Shown piece by piece: positions 34,442 to 47,691 of a stretch of DNA of 64,000 bases (positions are counted from its first letter, which is position 1; every line of letters begins with the position of its first letter). The notes beneath the pieces were generated by a model. The model saw only the letters and a list, made by a program, of their open reading frames with translations. It did not search any database and was not told the origin of the DNA. This stretch comes from Dermatophagoides farinae. Its lineage: Eukaryota; Arthropoda; Arachnida; Sarcoptiformes; Pyroglyphidae. The translations under genes and the position numbers were made by a program. Location: contig NC_134680.1 of assembly GCF_024713945.1 (NCBI RefSeq), positions 5,763,501 to 5,827,500 of the forward strand. Reading direction: 5' to 3'.

Positions 34442-37400
34442 ATGAAATGCTCAAATTGTAATGAAGATATTGATGATGATGATCAGATTGTCGAAGCAAT
34501 CAGTAATCGTACGAAAAAATTTTGTCATCTTCGATGTTTTCGGTAAATATTTTTTTTTTCGTTTTGCTTTGATTTGAGTTTTTAAAATTATTTTCTTTTT
34601 CTTACAGCTGTAATATTTGTCAACAATCATTGATTGCTTGGGATTTTGAAAAAGATGGTATTCTTTATTGTGCCGAAGATTATTATAATAAATTTGGTGA
34701 ACGTTGTCGCCATTGTCATCATTTCATGACCGGACCGGTAATGGTTATTGGTGGTGAATATAAATTTCATCCAGAATGTTTCAAATGTGATTGTTGTCAT
34801 GCTATTATTGGTGATGATGAATCATATGCATATGTTGATTGTCAGCAATTATTTTGTAATAATTGTTTTCAAAAACAAACATCATTTGATCATCCAATTG
34901 TCAATAGGCCATTGATAAATGATGAACAACAACAACAACAAATCCAGTTATTACAACAAAAACATGATAGCAATAATGTGATTCAAATGATTGATATTCC
35001 ACCATTGTTCAATAGTAAAAAACGACGAATTCGTTTAGCATTCAAGGATTGTCAACAACAGAATGGCCATCATAGTCATATACATTATATTGGTCATCAT
35101 CCTCCATCGCCTTGGATAAACGGTACATATATATGAAAATAATAAAATGATTTTCTGATTGAATTAAATTAATATGATTTTTTTTTGTCTTGAAAATCAA
35201 TTTTTTTTTTAAATTAGAAATTCGAGAAAAAACCGATTCACTGGTGGCCATATCAGAAATTGATGTCAATTATGATGATAATCATCTGTTTCATATTGCT
35301 GATCGTATACTAAAAATTAATGATAGCTTTCTTGGTGATAGTACAACGCCTGAAGATATTAAGAATCTCTTTGATTTATATTCCGATAAAATAATTCGTC
35401 TTTATGTTGAACATAATCCTAATCATGATAAAAAAACACAAAATTCGATGACAAGAGAGAAAACACCACCAAGTTTAGAATATGATTCTACAGACCAGAC
35501 AACAAAGACGACAACCACGACAACGAACGGTGTCATTGACTTTGATGATAATCAGAGCAAACTAGTCGTCAATTTGTCGACAACTGAGAATAAAAATCAT
35601 GTCATGTCATTCACTAAAAACAATGATAAAGACAATAAAAATTGTACAAATAGTAAATCAAATTATGTGACACCTGATCGACCGAAAAGTCTATGTCATC
35701 AACGTTCGAATTTACTGGACAGTAGTTCGAATGATCACGTTTCGAATATTGATTCTGGTTCAAATTTGAATGAAATAACGAATAAATCTAAATTTACATC
35801 GGGTAAGTCATTTTTGATTATATATTTGAAACAGCTGATTTTTAATTATATTTTCAATAGCCGGTCAATCTTCTAGTAGTAGTAGTAGTAGTATTAGTAG
35901 ATCAACGGATAAACGATATCGTAATCGTGAACGTTCATCATCATTATCACGTTTACTTGAAGCAATTAGTCTAAGTTCAGATTGTGGTAAATGTAATAAT
36001 GGAAATACGGCCACTGTTAGTGTTGGTAGCGGTGGCGGCGGCGGTGGTCTCGGCAACGATACTTGTGATAATTTGCCAACTATTATTCCAAATAATTTTT
36101 CCAATAAAAATAATCAACAAAATTCACAATCATATTTTACATCATCTCGTAATGGTTTAACATTAGCATCTCGATTGAATAATCCATTATCAAGAACTAA
36201 GTCATTTCGTGTTGAACCAAAAAGTTATAGAATATTTCGTGCTGCCGATCTAGTCAAAGGAGCTTTACTTGGTAAAGGTTTCTATGGTGAAGTATTTGAA
36301 GTGACCGATAAAGTGACCAAAGAAAAGATGGTCATCAAAGAATTATATCATAATGATCGTGAAGCTGAAACGAATTTTGTTCGTGAAGTTTCTATCCTGA
36401 AATCTTTGAATCACAAAAATGTTTTACATTTTATTGGAATTTTGTATCGTGGAAAAAAATTAAATCTTATAACTGAATATATAACGGGAGGAACACTACG
36501 ACAATTGATTCAAGACGAGAAACGTTCAATTTATTGGCCCGAACGAATTGGTTGGGCTCGAGATATTGCTTCCGGTGTTAATTATTTACATTCAATGAAT
36601 CTAATACATCGTGATCTTAATTCACAAAATTGTCTAGTACGTGAAGATGGAACTGTTGTTGTAGCTGATTTTGGTCTTTCAAAAATAACCTGTACGAATG
36701 ATGATGAAACCACCACCACCATCACCACCACCAACAATAATGATGACAAACAACTTCTCGTTTCCAACAATAATAATAACAACAGTAACGAAGAATCATT
36801 CAGTGAAAAACAGACACAAAAATTAAATCGTCGTCGTGATCGCCGTAAACGTTATACTATTGTTGGCCATCCATTCTGGATGGCACCAGAAATGATGCAT
36901 CGAGATAAATATGATGAACGTGTTGATATCTATTCATTTGGAATTATTTTACTCGAGGTAATATTTTTCATTGAAAAAAGAAGAAAAATCACTGATTAAT
37001 TGATTTTCTTTTCTTTATATATAAGATTATTGGCTCTGTAAATGCCGATCCTGATGTTTTAAAACGAAATCGAGATTTTAGTGTGGATAAAAAATATTTT
37101 TTCGATACATATGTTAATAAATCCTGTCCAGAAGTATTCTGGAGGATTGCTTTTCTTTGTACTGAATTAAATCCTGATATGCGGTATGTTTGATTGATTG
37201 ATTGATTTTTCATTATTACAATTTGTTAAAATATCAATTTTTTTTACTTGAAATAAAAATCAGACCATCTTCACAGGTTTTGGAACGTTGGTTTCAATTA
37301 TTATATACAGCTGTTAATAATCAACAAACAAACAACAATCATTCAATAATTCATGGATCATCATCATCATCACCAGATTGTGGTCTAATTAATACTAGCA

Positions 37401-37576
37401 ATAATAATAATAATAATGAAACAAAAAAATTCACATTAGATGAATTAGCAAAAGAAGTATCCAATTATAATCGTTATGAAACGTTGAACATGAATCATCA
37501 ACAGCAGCAGCAACAACAACAATCGATATCTGCTAGTAATAGTGGCCAATCAACAAGAATCAGTACAAATCTATGA
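34442..37576 (+). CDS. LIMK1: LIM domain kinase
   Basis: Six exons (34442-34542, 34608-35122, 35218-35802, 35861-36957, 37026-37183, 37264-37576) encode 922 residues; the frame closes at every junction. LIM kinase phosphorylates cofilin at Ser3 to stabilise actin filaments, downstream of ROCK/PAK. LIM1 is at about residues 3-57 and LIM2 about 61-118, with paired Cys/His ligands. The PDZ domain is about 174-245 (HIADRILKINDSFLG). A long Ser/Asn/Thr-rich linker leads to the kinase, about 530-840: glycine loop GKGFYGEV, lysine in VIKEL, HRDLNSQNC catalytic loop (the LIMK/TESK form, not HRDLKxxN), DFGLSK, activation motif RKRYT and WMAPEM. GSVNADPDVL is LIMK-specific. The DFG-APE segment is about 70 residues, much longer than in vertebrates, because of an Asn/Thr-rich insert. 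A Gln-rich tail ends the protein. Confidence 0.96.
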
Positions 37577-37900
37577 TGATGATGATGATGATGAATATTA
37601 TTATTGTTCCGTATATATGATCTCTTCTTCTTCTTCACATACACTAAATTTTGATAATCAGAATGTAAAAAAAAAGATTTGAATTTTTTTGTTTCGTATA
37701 TATTACACATAACAACAAATACCATTCGCATGTAAAACAAGACCAAAAAAAAGAGTGTGAAATATTTGTGAAGAAAATAAATAATAAAAAATTTTTTTTC
37801 CTTTTTTTATGTATGTGTGTGTGTATTCTGGTGTATGATGTTAATACATTGAATAAAAATATTGACTTGATTATCACTAGTTTTTTTTTGTTGTTGTTGT
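37577..37900. other. Convergent 3' gap between LIMK and chitin synthase
   Basis: 324 bp of A/T-rich 3' flanks with a short (ATG)n run after the LIMK stop and AATAAA sites near 37777-37790. No gene seen. Confidence 0.5.
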
Positions 37901-40900
37901 TCATAGTTCAGAATTTAAATCATTATTACGATTTTTTTGCCTTAAATTTGGTGGTTTGTTTCGAGTATTTGTAATGGTTGTTGTTGTTATTGGATTATTA
38001 CTACCATAAATAGAAAGATTCATTGCACGGGATGATGATGTATGACCACCACCATTCATTCCATCACCATCAATATCATCAATATCGTCATTTTCTGATT
38101 CATTTTTATTAAATGATGGATTCTGTATACCATATTGATTTGATGTAGATATTAATGCTGATGATGGTGGTAATTGTGGTGGTGGTGGTGGATTTGGTGC
38201 CGGTCCTTTTGATGGTCGTTTCGTATCCAATGTTGATCTTTGTCGTATATTACGAACAAATTCATTTTTTGCACCCAATGTTTGCATTCCTGTATTGTTA
38301 TTTCTATTATTCGAAACAATTGGTTGATCATCATCGATTAATGTATTTTTACGACGTTGTAATGCAAGAAAATGTTCTTTCGATCGTATTCCACCTAAAA
38401 TTGGTGTATCTAAAAGGGAATAAACAAATAAATGAATTAGTCTCTTTTTTACAATTTTTTTTTGGCTATATTTACCTTCATTAATATTATTCGATATATT
38501 AAGAAATCGTTTTCGGAATGCCACATCCAATGTACCGATGGTACGTGGTTTTTTCATTCGTTTTTCAAGATTATAAATTGTTTTACGTTTTTCAACACGA
38601 TTTCCATATGGTGATTCTTCCGATGATTTATCATCTTCATCAATACCACGTAATCGTTGTAAATGACGTGCTATCTGTACGGCATTCTTATCGATAAATG
38701 CATCTTCACTCATATCTTCAATCTTTGGTGAACACCATGAAAGTTCAACCGATGCTATGAAAAAAAATGAAGAAATTAGAATGAAAAAATTCAAAAACAC
38801 AGGAATTGAATGAAATTATAATTACCAAGAATATGTGATAAAGTTGCAAATCGATGAAACAACATTCCAACAAATTGAATGATCAAAATTGAACCGAAAA
38901 AAATGACAAAAACCAAACCGATAGGTTCCAATTCTAGATATTCTTTTTCAACAATAAATTCATTCGTATCCGGATTTATGGTTATATTTTCACGTACACC
39001 AAGTGGCCAATCAACGTGTAGAATTTCTTTGTTCAATTGTAACAGAAAAACGCTCAATACGAACAATGCATTCAACATGAAAAAACCGAAAAACACTCGA
39101 TTTCGAAGTTCTTTCAAATCGGATGCAACTCTAGCCTGATGATCTTTATTCTGTTCGATTGGAAATAGATATTTTTCAATCAAATCTTTCCAGAATTGAA
39201 TTTCAGCCGGATGTAGATAGGCTACTTCTCCATTTTTAAGATCTTTATCTTCAATCCAATATGGATTCAATGATTCATCACGTTCATTACGTAATTCGAT
39301 TCGATCATCATCATCCAATCTAAGTGAATTACTATCCATTGATGATTTTGAATCATCATCTTCTTTATGGCTACCGGTTTCATTCTTTATGGTTGATTGA
39401 TTTCGATTTTCATTAACAATATCATCCAACAATGAAGTGGCAGCCACAGCATCTTCTTCATCAGTGAAACATTCATTTACTGTACCAAGAGCACGATGAT
39501 GATGTGATCCTTTACCATGATGATGATGATGATGATGTTTATGTTGATGTTCAATTGTTTTACCCATTTGGTTAACTTTTTTATTAATATCTTCTAATTG
39601 ATCTTGAATTTTCATTAAATGTATGGCTTCTTCATTCGGTTTTGGATACGTAAATAGCATACATTTACATAGATTAGCCAAATTGAATGTAATGCTACCT
39701 TCTTCTTGATTTTCATTGGTCATGTTTAAAAATCCAAGCAAACTTTTCTTTTTGATTTCTTCCTGTGCTTTTCGTTCTTCTTCCAGTTCTTTTTTCGTTT
39801 TTTTTGACTGTACTTCACGTGTACCCCAGGTGACAACATTCAAATTGATCAATGAATAAAGAATAAGCAATAAATACATGCATGGAATACTTAGAAAATA
39901 TAATAACAATGGTCCAAGACAACTAATCTCTTGTGGATGTAATAGACCAGCAACGATAAAACTACCGGTTAATGATAGAAAAAATATTGCCGATGGTGAA
40001 CCAAGACCATCTTCAGTCATCTGAATAGCTTGACCAACGAATACAGCCATCATTAGTAGACAATAGGCAGCGCTAAGTATTTGTGCAACAAAAATTTGTG
40101 CATCATTTTTGGCCAAAAAACAAACAATTATAAACAATAAGATCGGTACGAAATTCCAGAAGAATGAATCCCAATTAGATATACGAAATACGGCATTAAC
40201 AGCACCGACTAACATCAAGAATATTGTACCAGGTCCAAGAATCGTACCGACCATTAACATACCCTGATATATGATGTATGGTAATGAGATATTATCATTA
40301 ACTTTAACTGTTCGTTTATAATCACAAAGTAGATCCATTATATTGGCCATAGTTGATGGTGCCCAACGACGTCGTTGTGTATAGAATTCTCCAAATCCTT
40401 CAGGACAATGTGTATAGGCATCAGATGCAGCAGAATATTCAACACGATAACCACGTTGTAATAGTAATGTACAAAGCCAACGATCTTCACCTTGATCATA
40501 TTGAACATAATGTAATGCTTCTTCGGATTTTGTCGTATATTTACGCATTACATTATCATCCATCAATGCTTTTGCACGAAATAATGAAAAACAACCTGGT
40601 GAACAAAGTACACAGCCAATCATATGTTCAGTTGCTTTTTGTAGCCAATGACCAATAGCGTATTCAAATTTCTGATACCAATACATGAATCCAGTGCCAA
40701 CCGGATGTATACGACCACAGGCAGCGCCAAGATTTTTATTCTTTTTCATAAGATCCACTAATAATTGTACAGCATGTGGCCGAAAATTTATATCACCATC
40801 CAATGTAAGCAAATAAGTATTTTCAGCAATCATTGCCTTACGATTAACATCGATTGGTAATTCCATAATTTTATGACCCAACAAATAATACATGTACATA

Positions 40901-43372
40901 ACTTGACTCCAACGTTTACGATGTCGAATTTTCACCTTATCCTTGAGGTGGGCAATTAATTTATTCTGTCCAGGCATAATCCATTCTAAACGGCCACCAT
41001 ATGGTGTTGGATATTTTTTTGGCACTTTTAATTTAATATTACATTGATGTACATAACTAGCGGCTGTATCCATAACTTGTACGAATTGTTTAACAAAACG
41101 ATTAACAACCATATCTTCATCATTTTCATCACACAATTCGAATGCATCATCGAAAAATATATGAACCTCAAATTCATAATAATCTGGATCAATAATACGA
41201 AGATATTTTTGTGCATTACGTCGTGCACATTGATCTTCATCCATACGCATTACTGATTTTAGCATTTGTAACATTTCTTCTGTTGTTTCATGCCACATTG
41301 TAGCCACTGCATAGATACGTATAATTTGATCGGCACTAAAAGTTTCTTTATCTTTTTTCTTTTTATCATCCTGATCAGAAATTGTTTCATAATGTTGTGA
41401 TGGATCTTGCATTGTTGTACCATCACTATCTAGATTAATATCTTCACTTTTAATAATCTCTTCATCATCACGACGACGATTCATTGCTAATGATTGATCA
41501 ATCAATACAGAATTATACATTGGTAGTACAAAAATTTTTTCCGTCGTTGCTAAACGTTCACATTTAGGATTCCAGATGTGTACGGAAATCCAAATCTGTG
41601 ATAGTAGCCATGCAACCCATAAAAATGCATGTGGTTTCATTAGAAATTCACTGAATGGTTCTTCTTGACAAAACCAGAATAGATATTTTGGTATCCAAAA
41701 ATCCGATAATGGACAACGATTTTCGAAATGAATTCCACAGAATGTGATCAATACTGAAATGGTGACCGGCACTGTAAGACTAATTGGAAAAGCAAAACTA
41801 AATCCTTGAATACAGATTTTACAGGTAAATTTTGCCACAACATAACAAAGCCAAGTGGCAACAATTTGCATGAAAACTAGCCATAATGATGCTAATGAAC
41901 GGGAATTAATTTCAAATGATTCACCTTCAACACCAACAAATTGATCGGTATTAGCAAATTCCAATAAATCGGATCGATCTCTTTGTATTAATATTTTATG
42001 TTGTCCAAATGCTTCACGAAATTTACCAAAAATGGCCAATGATGTTGAACCATCGATATAATAAAGACAGGCAAACATTGATAAAAATATGAGCAATACT
42101 TTCCAAATTGAAATGAATATATAAATAAAATAACGTGTACGATGAAATTTTTGTTTAATTTTGGCCATTTGTTGAATGAAATTAAAATTTGAATTTTTAT
42201 CCAAATAATTTTCCCACCAACCTAATGAGATCATAATACAAACTATTGGTATTAAAAATGGATTATATGGTGCTGGTATACGTTCTTCTTGCATCATAAT
42301 TGGCCATATAATGAATGCAGCTGCTTGTATAATCATTGAGATTATATCTAAAAATGTTTTATATTTTGATTCATCTTCACGACGAGAAAATATGGCCAAT
42401 ATAGATGGTATGAAACAAAGACAATTTGTAAGCATTGCACCTTTAACAACATCTAATGATGGAAATATGATGAATATTAGTATTACCAATCCTAATGTAT
42501 GAATACTTTCAATGGCAAATACCTGAAAAAAATGATTAATAAAATTAGAATTGATCAAAAAAACAAAAGCAAAAACTTACAGTAAAAAATATTGATTTCG
42601 ATGGTATTCGATATGATTTAAATGTACAGATACGAACACTACGAAATAATGTCATAAATTCAGGAAATATAAGTATTAAAAATAGGCTCCAAATCCAGCC
42701 AATACGTTCCGGATCATCTGGTTGATAGACGGCAACATATTTTTTATCACGTTCTAAACCGGGTATACCTTGTGCACAAACCGGTACAGTACGATTTGAT
42801 CGTATCATTGATGTCATAAACAATACGATACTTTTGGAAAAAACGGCACAAAACAATACGATTATAAATGTGATTAAAAATGTGATTAATTTTAAAAATT
42901 TCAATATTTTCTCTATCCATTTTGAACTAAGTGTTTCATCTTCATCTTCCGGTGGTGTGACAACAAATACATCCCAACCTTTTGTTGGTTCAATAACGCT
43001 ACGATTATAGATATCGTTTATGTTGCCACCAATTGGATTAATGCCACCAACACCACCACCACCAGTGCCGATCATTTTATTATCATCATCATTATCATTA
43101 TCATCATTATCGGAAATGAATTCATTATCGAGATCACCGTTATTGGCAAAATGATGATGATGATGTGGATGTGGATGTGGATGCAATTGATGATGTGAAC
43201 GACGTTGATGATGATGTGAATGTTGTGCATTTTGTTGTTGATGATGATGATGATGTTGGGAACCATAATAATTGGAATCATTTCGAAAATTCTGTTGTTG
43301 CTGTTGTTGATGATGATTGTAATGATGGCCATTCAGCCTTTGATAATCATAAATATCATTTAGATTGGTCAT
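37901..43372 (-). CDS. CHS1: Chitin synthase
   Basis: Four exons (43372-42581, 42522-38826, 38754-38476, 38409-37901) encode 1758 residues, somewhat longer than insect CHS1 (~1550-1600). It is a family-2 processive glycosyltransferase in the plasma membrane that polymerises UDP-GlcNAc into chitin for cuticle. The first ~100 residues are Gln/His/Asn-rich. Clusters of membrane helices flank a central catalytic domain with LTLDGDINF, EDRW (about residue 945), QRRRW (about 978) and the TWGTRE motif (about 1163; SWGTRE in most arthropods). A coiled-coil-like Glu/Lys segment and an His run follow, then more helices and a disordered tail. The coiled coil favours the epidermal CHS1 class over gut CHS2. 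The 3.7-kb exon 2 holds all catalytic parts; I see no pair of alternative exons as in insect CHS1. Subclass is inferred. Confidence 0.96.
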
Positions 43373-45022
43373 TTTTTTTTATTCAAAATCAATCTTTTAA
43401 TCAAATGGTAAATGATAATGTTATGATGAGAAAAAAAATTTTGTTTTTGTCACGAAATATAAGTGTGTGCGCGTTAACTAATTAAGGTAATTTATTATAG
43501 AGCGTTTTGTTTGTCTTTTGAATTGTTGATTTTTCATATTCAATTTTTTGATTCATTTATTCATATTAGAACAACAACGACATGGGCGTAAGTTTACCTT
43601 GAGAATTTTTTTTCTTCATTTATTTTTCATAATATTCACTTGATAATGGTGATGATAATCGAATTGGATTTTATATAATATGGATCACAACAACAACAAC
43701 AAAAAAACATTCAATTGTTAAGCGTTGTTTTTATGTTGTTGCTTGAAAATGCCAAATAACGGAATATATAAGGCATAGACTTGAATTTCTAGATGGACAA
43801 GATTTTTGTTTTTTGTTTTTTTTTCGTAAAGAGACGAATCCACTTGACCAACATTTACAGTATGAATATTTGGATATCCATCAGGCAGGTGAGAAGTCAA
43901 AGTTTTTGATCAACAACAACAAAAAAAACTTTGCCACGCGAACAAACGAATAGTTGTAACTGTTACTGTTGATTGTCTTGATGGAAAAAGTGAGAGATTT
44001 ATTTTTCTTTTCAAAAAATCAAAAACAGAAGAAAAGTTGAATCAAAATGAATGGAATTTGCAACCACCACCACCACCACCACCACCATCAATCATCATTT
44101 TTGGAAATGAAACAAAAAAATTTTCATTTTTTTCGGGTAATGTGTGAGCCACACCTACCACCATAATCAAAAACAAAAACATTGACGATGACAATCTTAA
44201 AGATGAACATTTTTCTGAAAATATCAAATCAAAACGAGAAACATGTACAAGATTTTCTCTTTAAATTCTTTTTCTCTCTCTCTTGTTTTTGTTGTTTTTT
44301 TGTTTTGAACCTTAATCTTTGAAAATTTTTCGTTTCTCTTCGAATCGTTTTTTTTTCTATTTTGACCATTTTGGGCCACAAAATTGTTTTCAATGATGGC
44401 ATCAGCGCCGGGGGGATTTAGATTCCAGTTCTGTTTATTTTGTTTCAAAATTTCAGTTTTTTTTCTGTATTCGAAATGAAAACCTGTTACACCACCACTA
44501 CAGTGCATAATGGATGAGATGATGGCCGCTTGCATTTCTTGACCTAATTTCCTTTCAATTCATTTCATTTCTCTTTTTTTTTTTTTTGAGGTTTTACAGA
44601 TTTTTTTCTCTCTTTCTTTCTTTTTTCCATTTTATCGTTGTTATTTAACATTTTTTTTGATGATGATAATAATGTTGATGTAAATTCATCCATCATCATC
44701 TGGTGATTTGTATAAAAAACGGATGGTAAGAAATGTTATATTATCTATATGAATAGCTCATGAAACAATTTTATTTAAAAATGATTCAAATTAAAAAAAT
44801 TGAGAGAAGAAAAACAATGTTTAAATCGAAATTTATTTTGGCTGTTAATTTTCGTATGAGTAACCAAATGAATGTGGCAATATAGCACACAATAAATTGA
44901 AAAAACATCATGGCTGTGTCGTAAATAGAATTACATACGTGAATGATGATCCATGATTAAACGATAAAATAAAAACCGCAATACAAAGATGAGAATCGAA
45001 TTACAAAAAAAAATCCAACTAT
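43373..45022. promoter_or_regulatory. 1.65-kb gap: chitin synthase promoter side and HSP70 A 3' flank
   Basis: The left part should hold the chitin synthase promoter and leader; the right end (44709-45022) is HSP70 A 3' flank that is repeated behind HSP70 B. A 103-codon open frame on the minus strand at 44224-44535 has no recognisable domain. A (GGT/CCA)n run lies near 44062-44088. Confidence 0.45.
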
Positions 45023-47022
45023 TTAATCGACTTCTTCGATGATAGGTCCAGATTTAACGTCATCACCACTGCCGGCACTACCAGAACCATCATCATCGGA
45101 AAAACCACCAGCTGGTTGATACAATTTAGTGATAATCGGATTACTTTCCAATTTTTTAAGTTGATATTCAAATTCATCTTTTTCTGCCAAAGTATTAGCA
45201 TCCAACCATTTGCATACTTTATCAATTTCGTTCAGGATTTTTTCACAATCAATTTTAATTGCTTCCTTTTTCAATTTGTAGATATAATCTTCCAATGAAT
45301 TCTTGGCTGCAATACGTTCACGTTTCTTATCATCTTCTTTTTTATAAAATTTAGCTTCATCGATCATACGATTGATATCATTTTGTGATAATCGCCCTAC
45401 ATTGTTTGTAATTGTAATTGCACTTTGTCTGCCGGTACTTGGATTTATTGCCGATACATTTAAAATGCCATTTGCATCAATATCAAATGTAACATCAAAT
45501 TTTTCAACTCCACGAGGAGCCGGTGGAATACCAGTCAATCTAAATTTGCCTAATAAATTATTATCTATGGCCATGGGACGTTCGCCTTCATAGACCTACA
45601 GGATGTAAAATTAGCGAATTTTCATATTTTAGTAGCAATGACTTACCTGAATCAAAACACCAGGCTGATTATCAGCATAAGTTTTGAATGGTTGTGTTTG
45701 TTTAGTTGGAATGGTAGTGTTACGTTTGATCAATGGGGTCATCACACCACCAGCTGTTTCGGTACCCAACGATAAGGGAGCAACGTCAAGAAGCAATAGA
45801 CCTTGAACATTTTCCGATTGATCACCATTAAGGATGGCTGCTTGCACGGCTGCTCCATAAGCTACAGCTTCATCGAGATTGATTGATTTGTTCAATTCTT
45901 TACCGTTGAAAAAGTCTTGCAGCAATTTTTGAATTTTAGGAATACGAGTGGAGCCGCCAACCAATACGATTTCATTAATTTGCGATTTATCCAATTTGGC
46001 ATCGCAAAGCGATTTCTCCACTGGACCCAATGTCGAAAGGAATAAATCCGCACACAATTCTTGGAAGCGAGCACGGGTGATGGTCGAACAGAAATCAATG
46101 CCTTCGAACAATGAATCAATTTCGATTGAGGCATGTGTAGAAGAAGACAACGTTCGTTTGGCTCGTTCGCAAGCTGTTTTGAGGCGACGAAGTGCACGTT
46201 TATTGCTGGTCAAATCCTTCTTGTGTTTTCGTTTAAATTCCTCGACAAAGTGATCGACCATTCGGTTATCAAAATCTTCGCCACCTAAATGGGTATCACC
46301 AGCAGTTGATTTCACTTCGAAATTACCGCTCTTGATGATCAAGATGGACACATCGAACGTGCCACCACCAAGATCAAAAATTAATACTTTTTGTTCTTTT
46401 TTGACTTTCTTGTCTAGACCATAAGCAATTGCGGCAGCCGTTGGTTCACTGATGACACGAAAAACATTCAAACCAGCAATTGTACCGGCATCTTTGGTGG
46501 CCTGACGTTGTAAGTCATTGAAATATGCCGGAACTGTGATTACAGCATTAGTGACGGTCTTTCCTAGATAAGCTTCGGCGATTTCCTTCATCTTAGTCAA
46601 CACCATTGATGAGATCTCTTCTGGAAAGAACTTCTTTGTTTCATCTTTATATTCAACCTGTTTTTCAAATAATCAATAGAAAAGCCAAAATAATCATAAA
46701 ACAACCATACCTGAATCTTGGGCTTTCCACCATAATTGACCACAGTAAATGGCCAATGTTTCATATCTGCCTGCACTGTTGAATCATCAAATCGTCGACC
46801 AATCAAACGTTTTGCATCAAACACAGTGTTACTTGGGTTCATAGCCACTTGACTTTTGGCCGCATCACCAATCAACCGCTCAGTATCGGTAAATCCAACA
46901 TATGATGGTGTGGTACGATTACCTTGTTCATTAGGGATAATTTCGACTTTACCATATTCAAATACACCAACACATGAATATGTGGTGCCTAAATCGATAC
47001 CAATTGCCGGTGTTTTTGCCAT
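45023..47022 (-). CDS. HSP70A: Cytosolic HSP70 (copy A), ends in EEVD
   Basis: Three exons (47022-46711, 46657-45647, 45595-45023), all phase 0, encode 631 residues. It is an ATP-driven protein-folding chaperone of the cytosol/nucleus. All three family signatures are present: [14 protein letters not shown] near the start, [14 protein letters not shown] in the middle and [16 protein letters not shown] later. The substrate-binding domain keeps the usual form ([39 protein letters not shown]) and the C-terminus is EEVD, the docking site for TPR co-chaperones such as HOP and CHIP. The lid is somewhat diverged and the usual GGMP-rich tail is short. Two introns suggest a constitutive cognate rather than a heat-induced gene; I see no clear array of heat-shock elements upstream. 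Copy B lies 669 bp upstream on the same strand. Confidence 0.95.
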
Positions 47023-47691
47023 TATTTCAATTTGTAACAATGAATTTCAAACCAAAAAAAAAAAAAAATCAAAGAAATCAATCATTAAAATCGAATTAAT
47101 TATTTTTCAGTGCGATCGTTTCACAGTGACATTAAAAAAATGATGATGAAATGGAAATGAGCTTGTTACAGGCTGAGTTTAATACAATGCAAACACATGC
47201 AGAATGTAAAAATTGTAGTTACTGGCAAGCAAGCGTCATAAATATGAAAAAATGAAATTATGATGATGATGATGGTGATAGAACAAAAAATTTTAATTTT
47301 TTTTCGGCTGATATGTATAAACAGGATGGTAAGAAATGTTATTATCTATATGAATGGCTCATGAAACAATTTTTATTTAAACATGATTCAAATCAAGGAA
47401 TTGAGAGGAAAAAAACATTTAAATCGAAATTTATTTTGCTATTAATTTTCGTATGATTGACCAAATCAATGTGGCAATTATTATAGTAAATAAATCAAAA
47501 AAACATCATGGCAATGTCCATTTGGTTATCCAATGATTTTTCAAAATTACTCATTTTTTTCAATAAAAGATGCGAATTTACTTGTATCCTTAATTTGTCG
47601 TGGTGTATTCTGTTCCGCTATAATAAAATGCTAATACAATGAATAAAACCAAAGAATATTGTTATCCATTTGATTCATCATCAGTTAAAGC
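47023..47691. other. Gap between the two HSP70 copies
   Basis: It holds the HSP70 A upstream region (47023-47243) and the HSP70 B 3' flank (47315-47691). Both parts are repeated at the other copy. Confidence 0.6.
47173..47212 (-). promoter_or_regulatory. Upstream block shared by both HSP70 copies (copy A)
   Basis: CTGAGTTTAATACAATGCAA and the following ~20 bases recur at 49750-49789 ahead of copy B. It starts about 150 bp upstream of the ATG, so it is a candidate promoter element, including an ATGCAAA octamer-like core. Confidence 0.35.

Larger units (their letters stand above)
44709..47243 (-). repeat. Tandem duplication unit A (contains HSP70 A)
   Basis: It matches 47315-49822 in the same orientation over the gene, both introns, the 3' flank (blocks reading GGATGGTAAGAAATGTTAT near 44721 and 47323) and part of the upstream flank (near 47173 and 49750). 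Limits were judged by eye. Confidence 0.8.

Noticed and set aside
43582-43589. ATG-GGC followed by GTAAGT on the plus strand, like a minimal first exon
   Set aside because: No acceptor with a coding continuation on the plus strand; two codons cannot be judged.
44224-44535. 103-codon open frame upstream of chitin synthase, minus strand
   Set aside because: No recognisable domain, Lys/Asn-rich second half, no conserved-looking core; could at most be part of a leader exon.
45892-46253. 101-codon frames on both strands inside HSP70 A (and the same in B)
   Set aside because: Shadow frames of the conserved HSP70 coding sequence, long only because that sequence is constrained.
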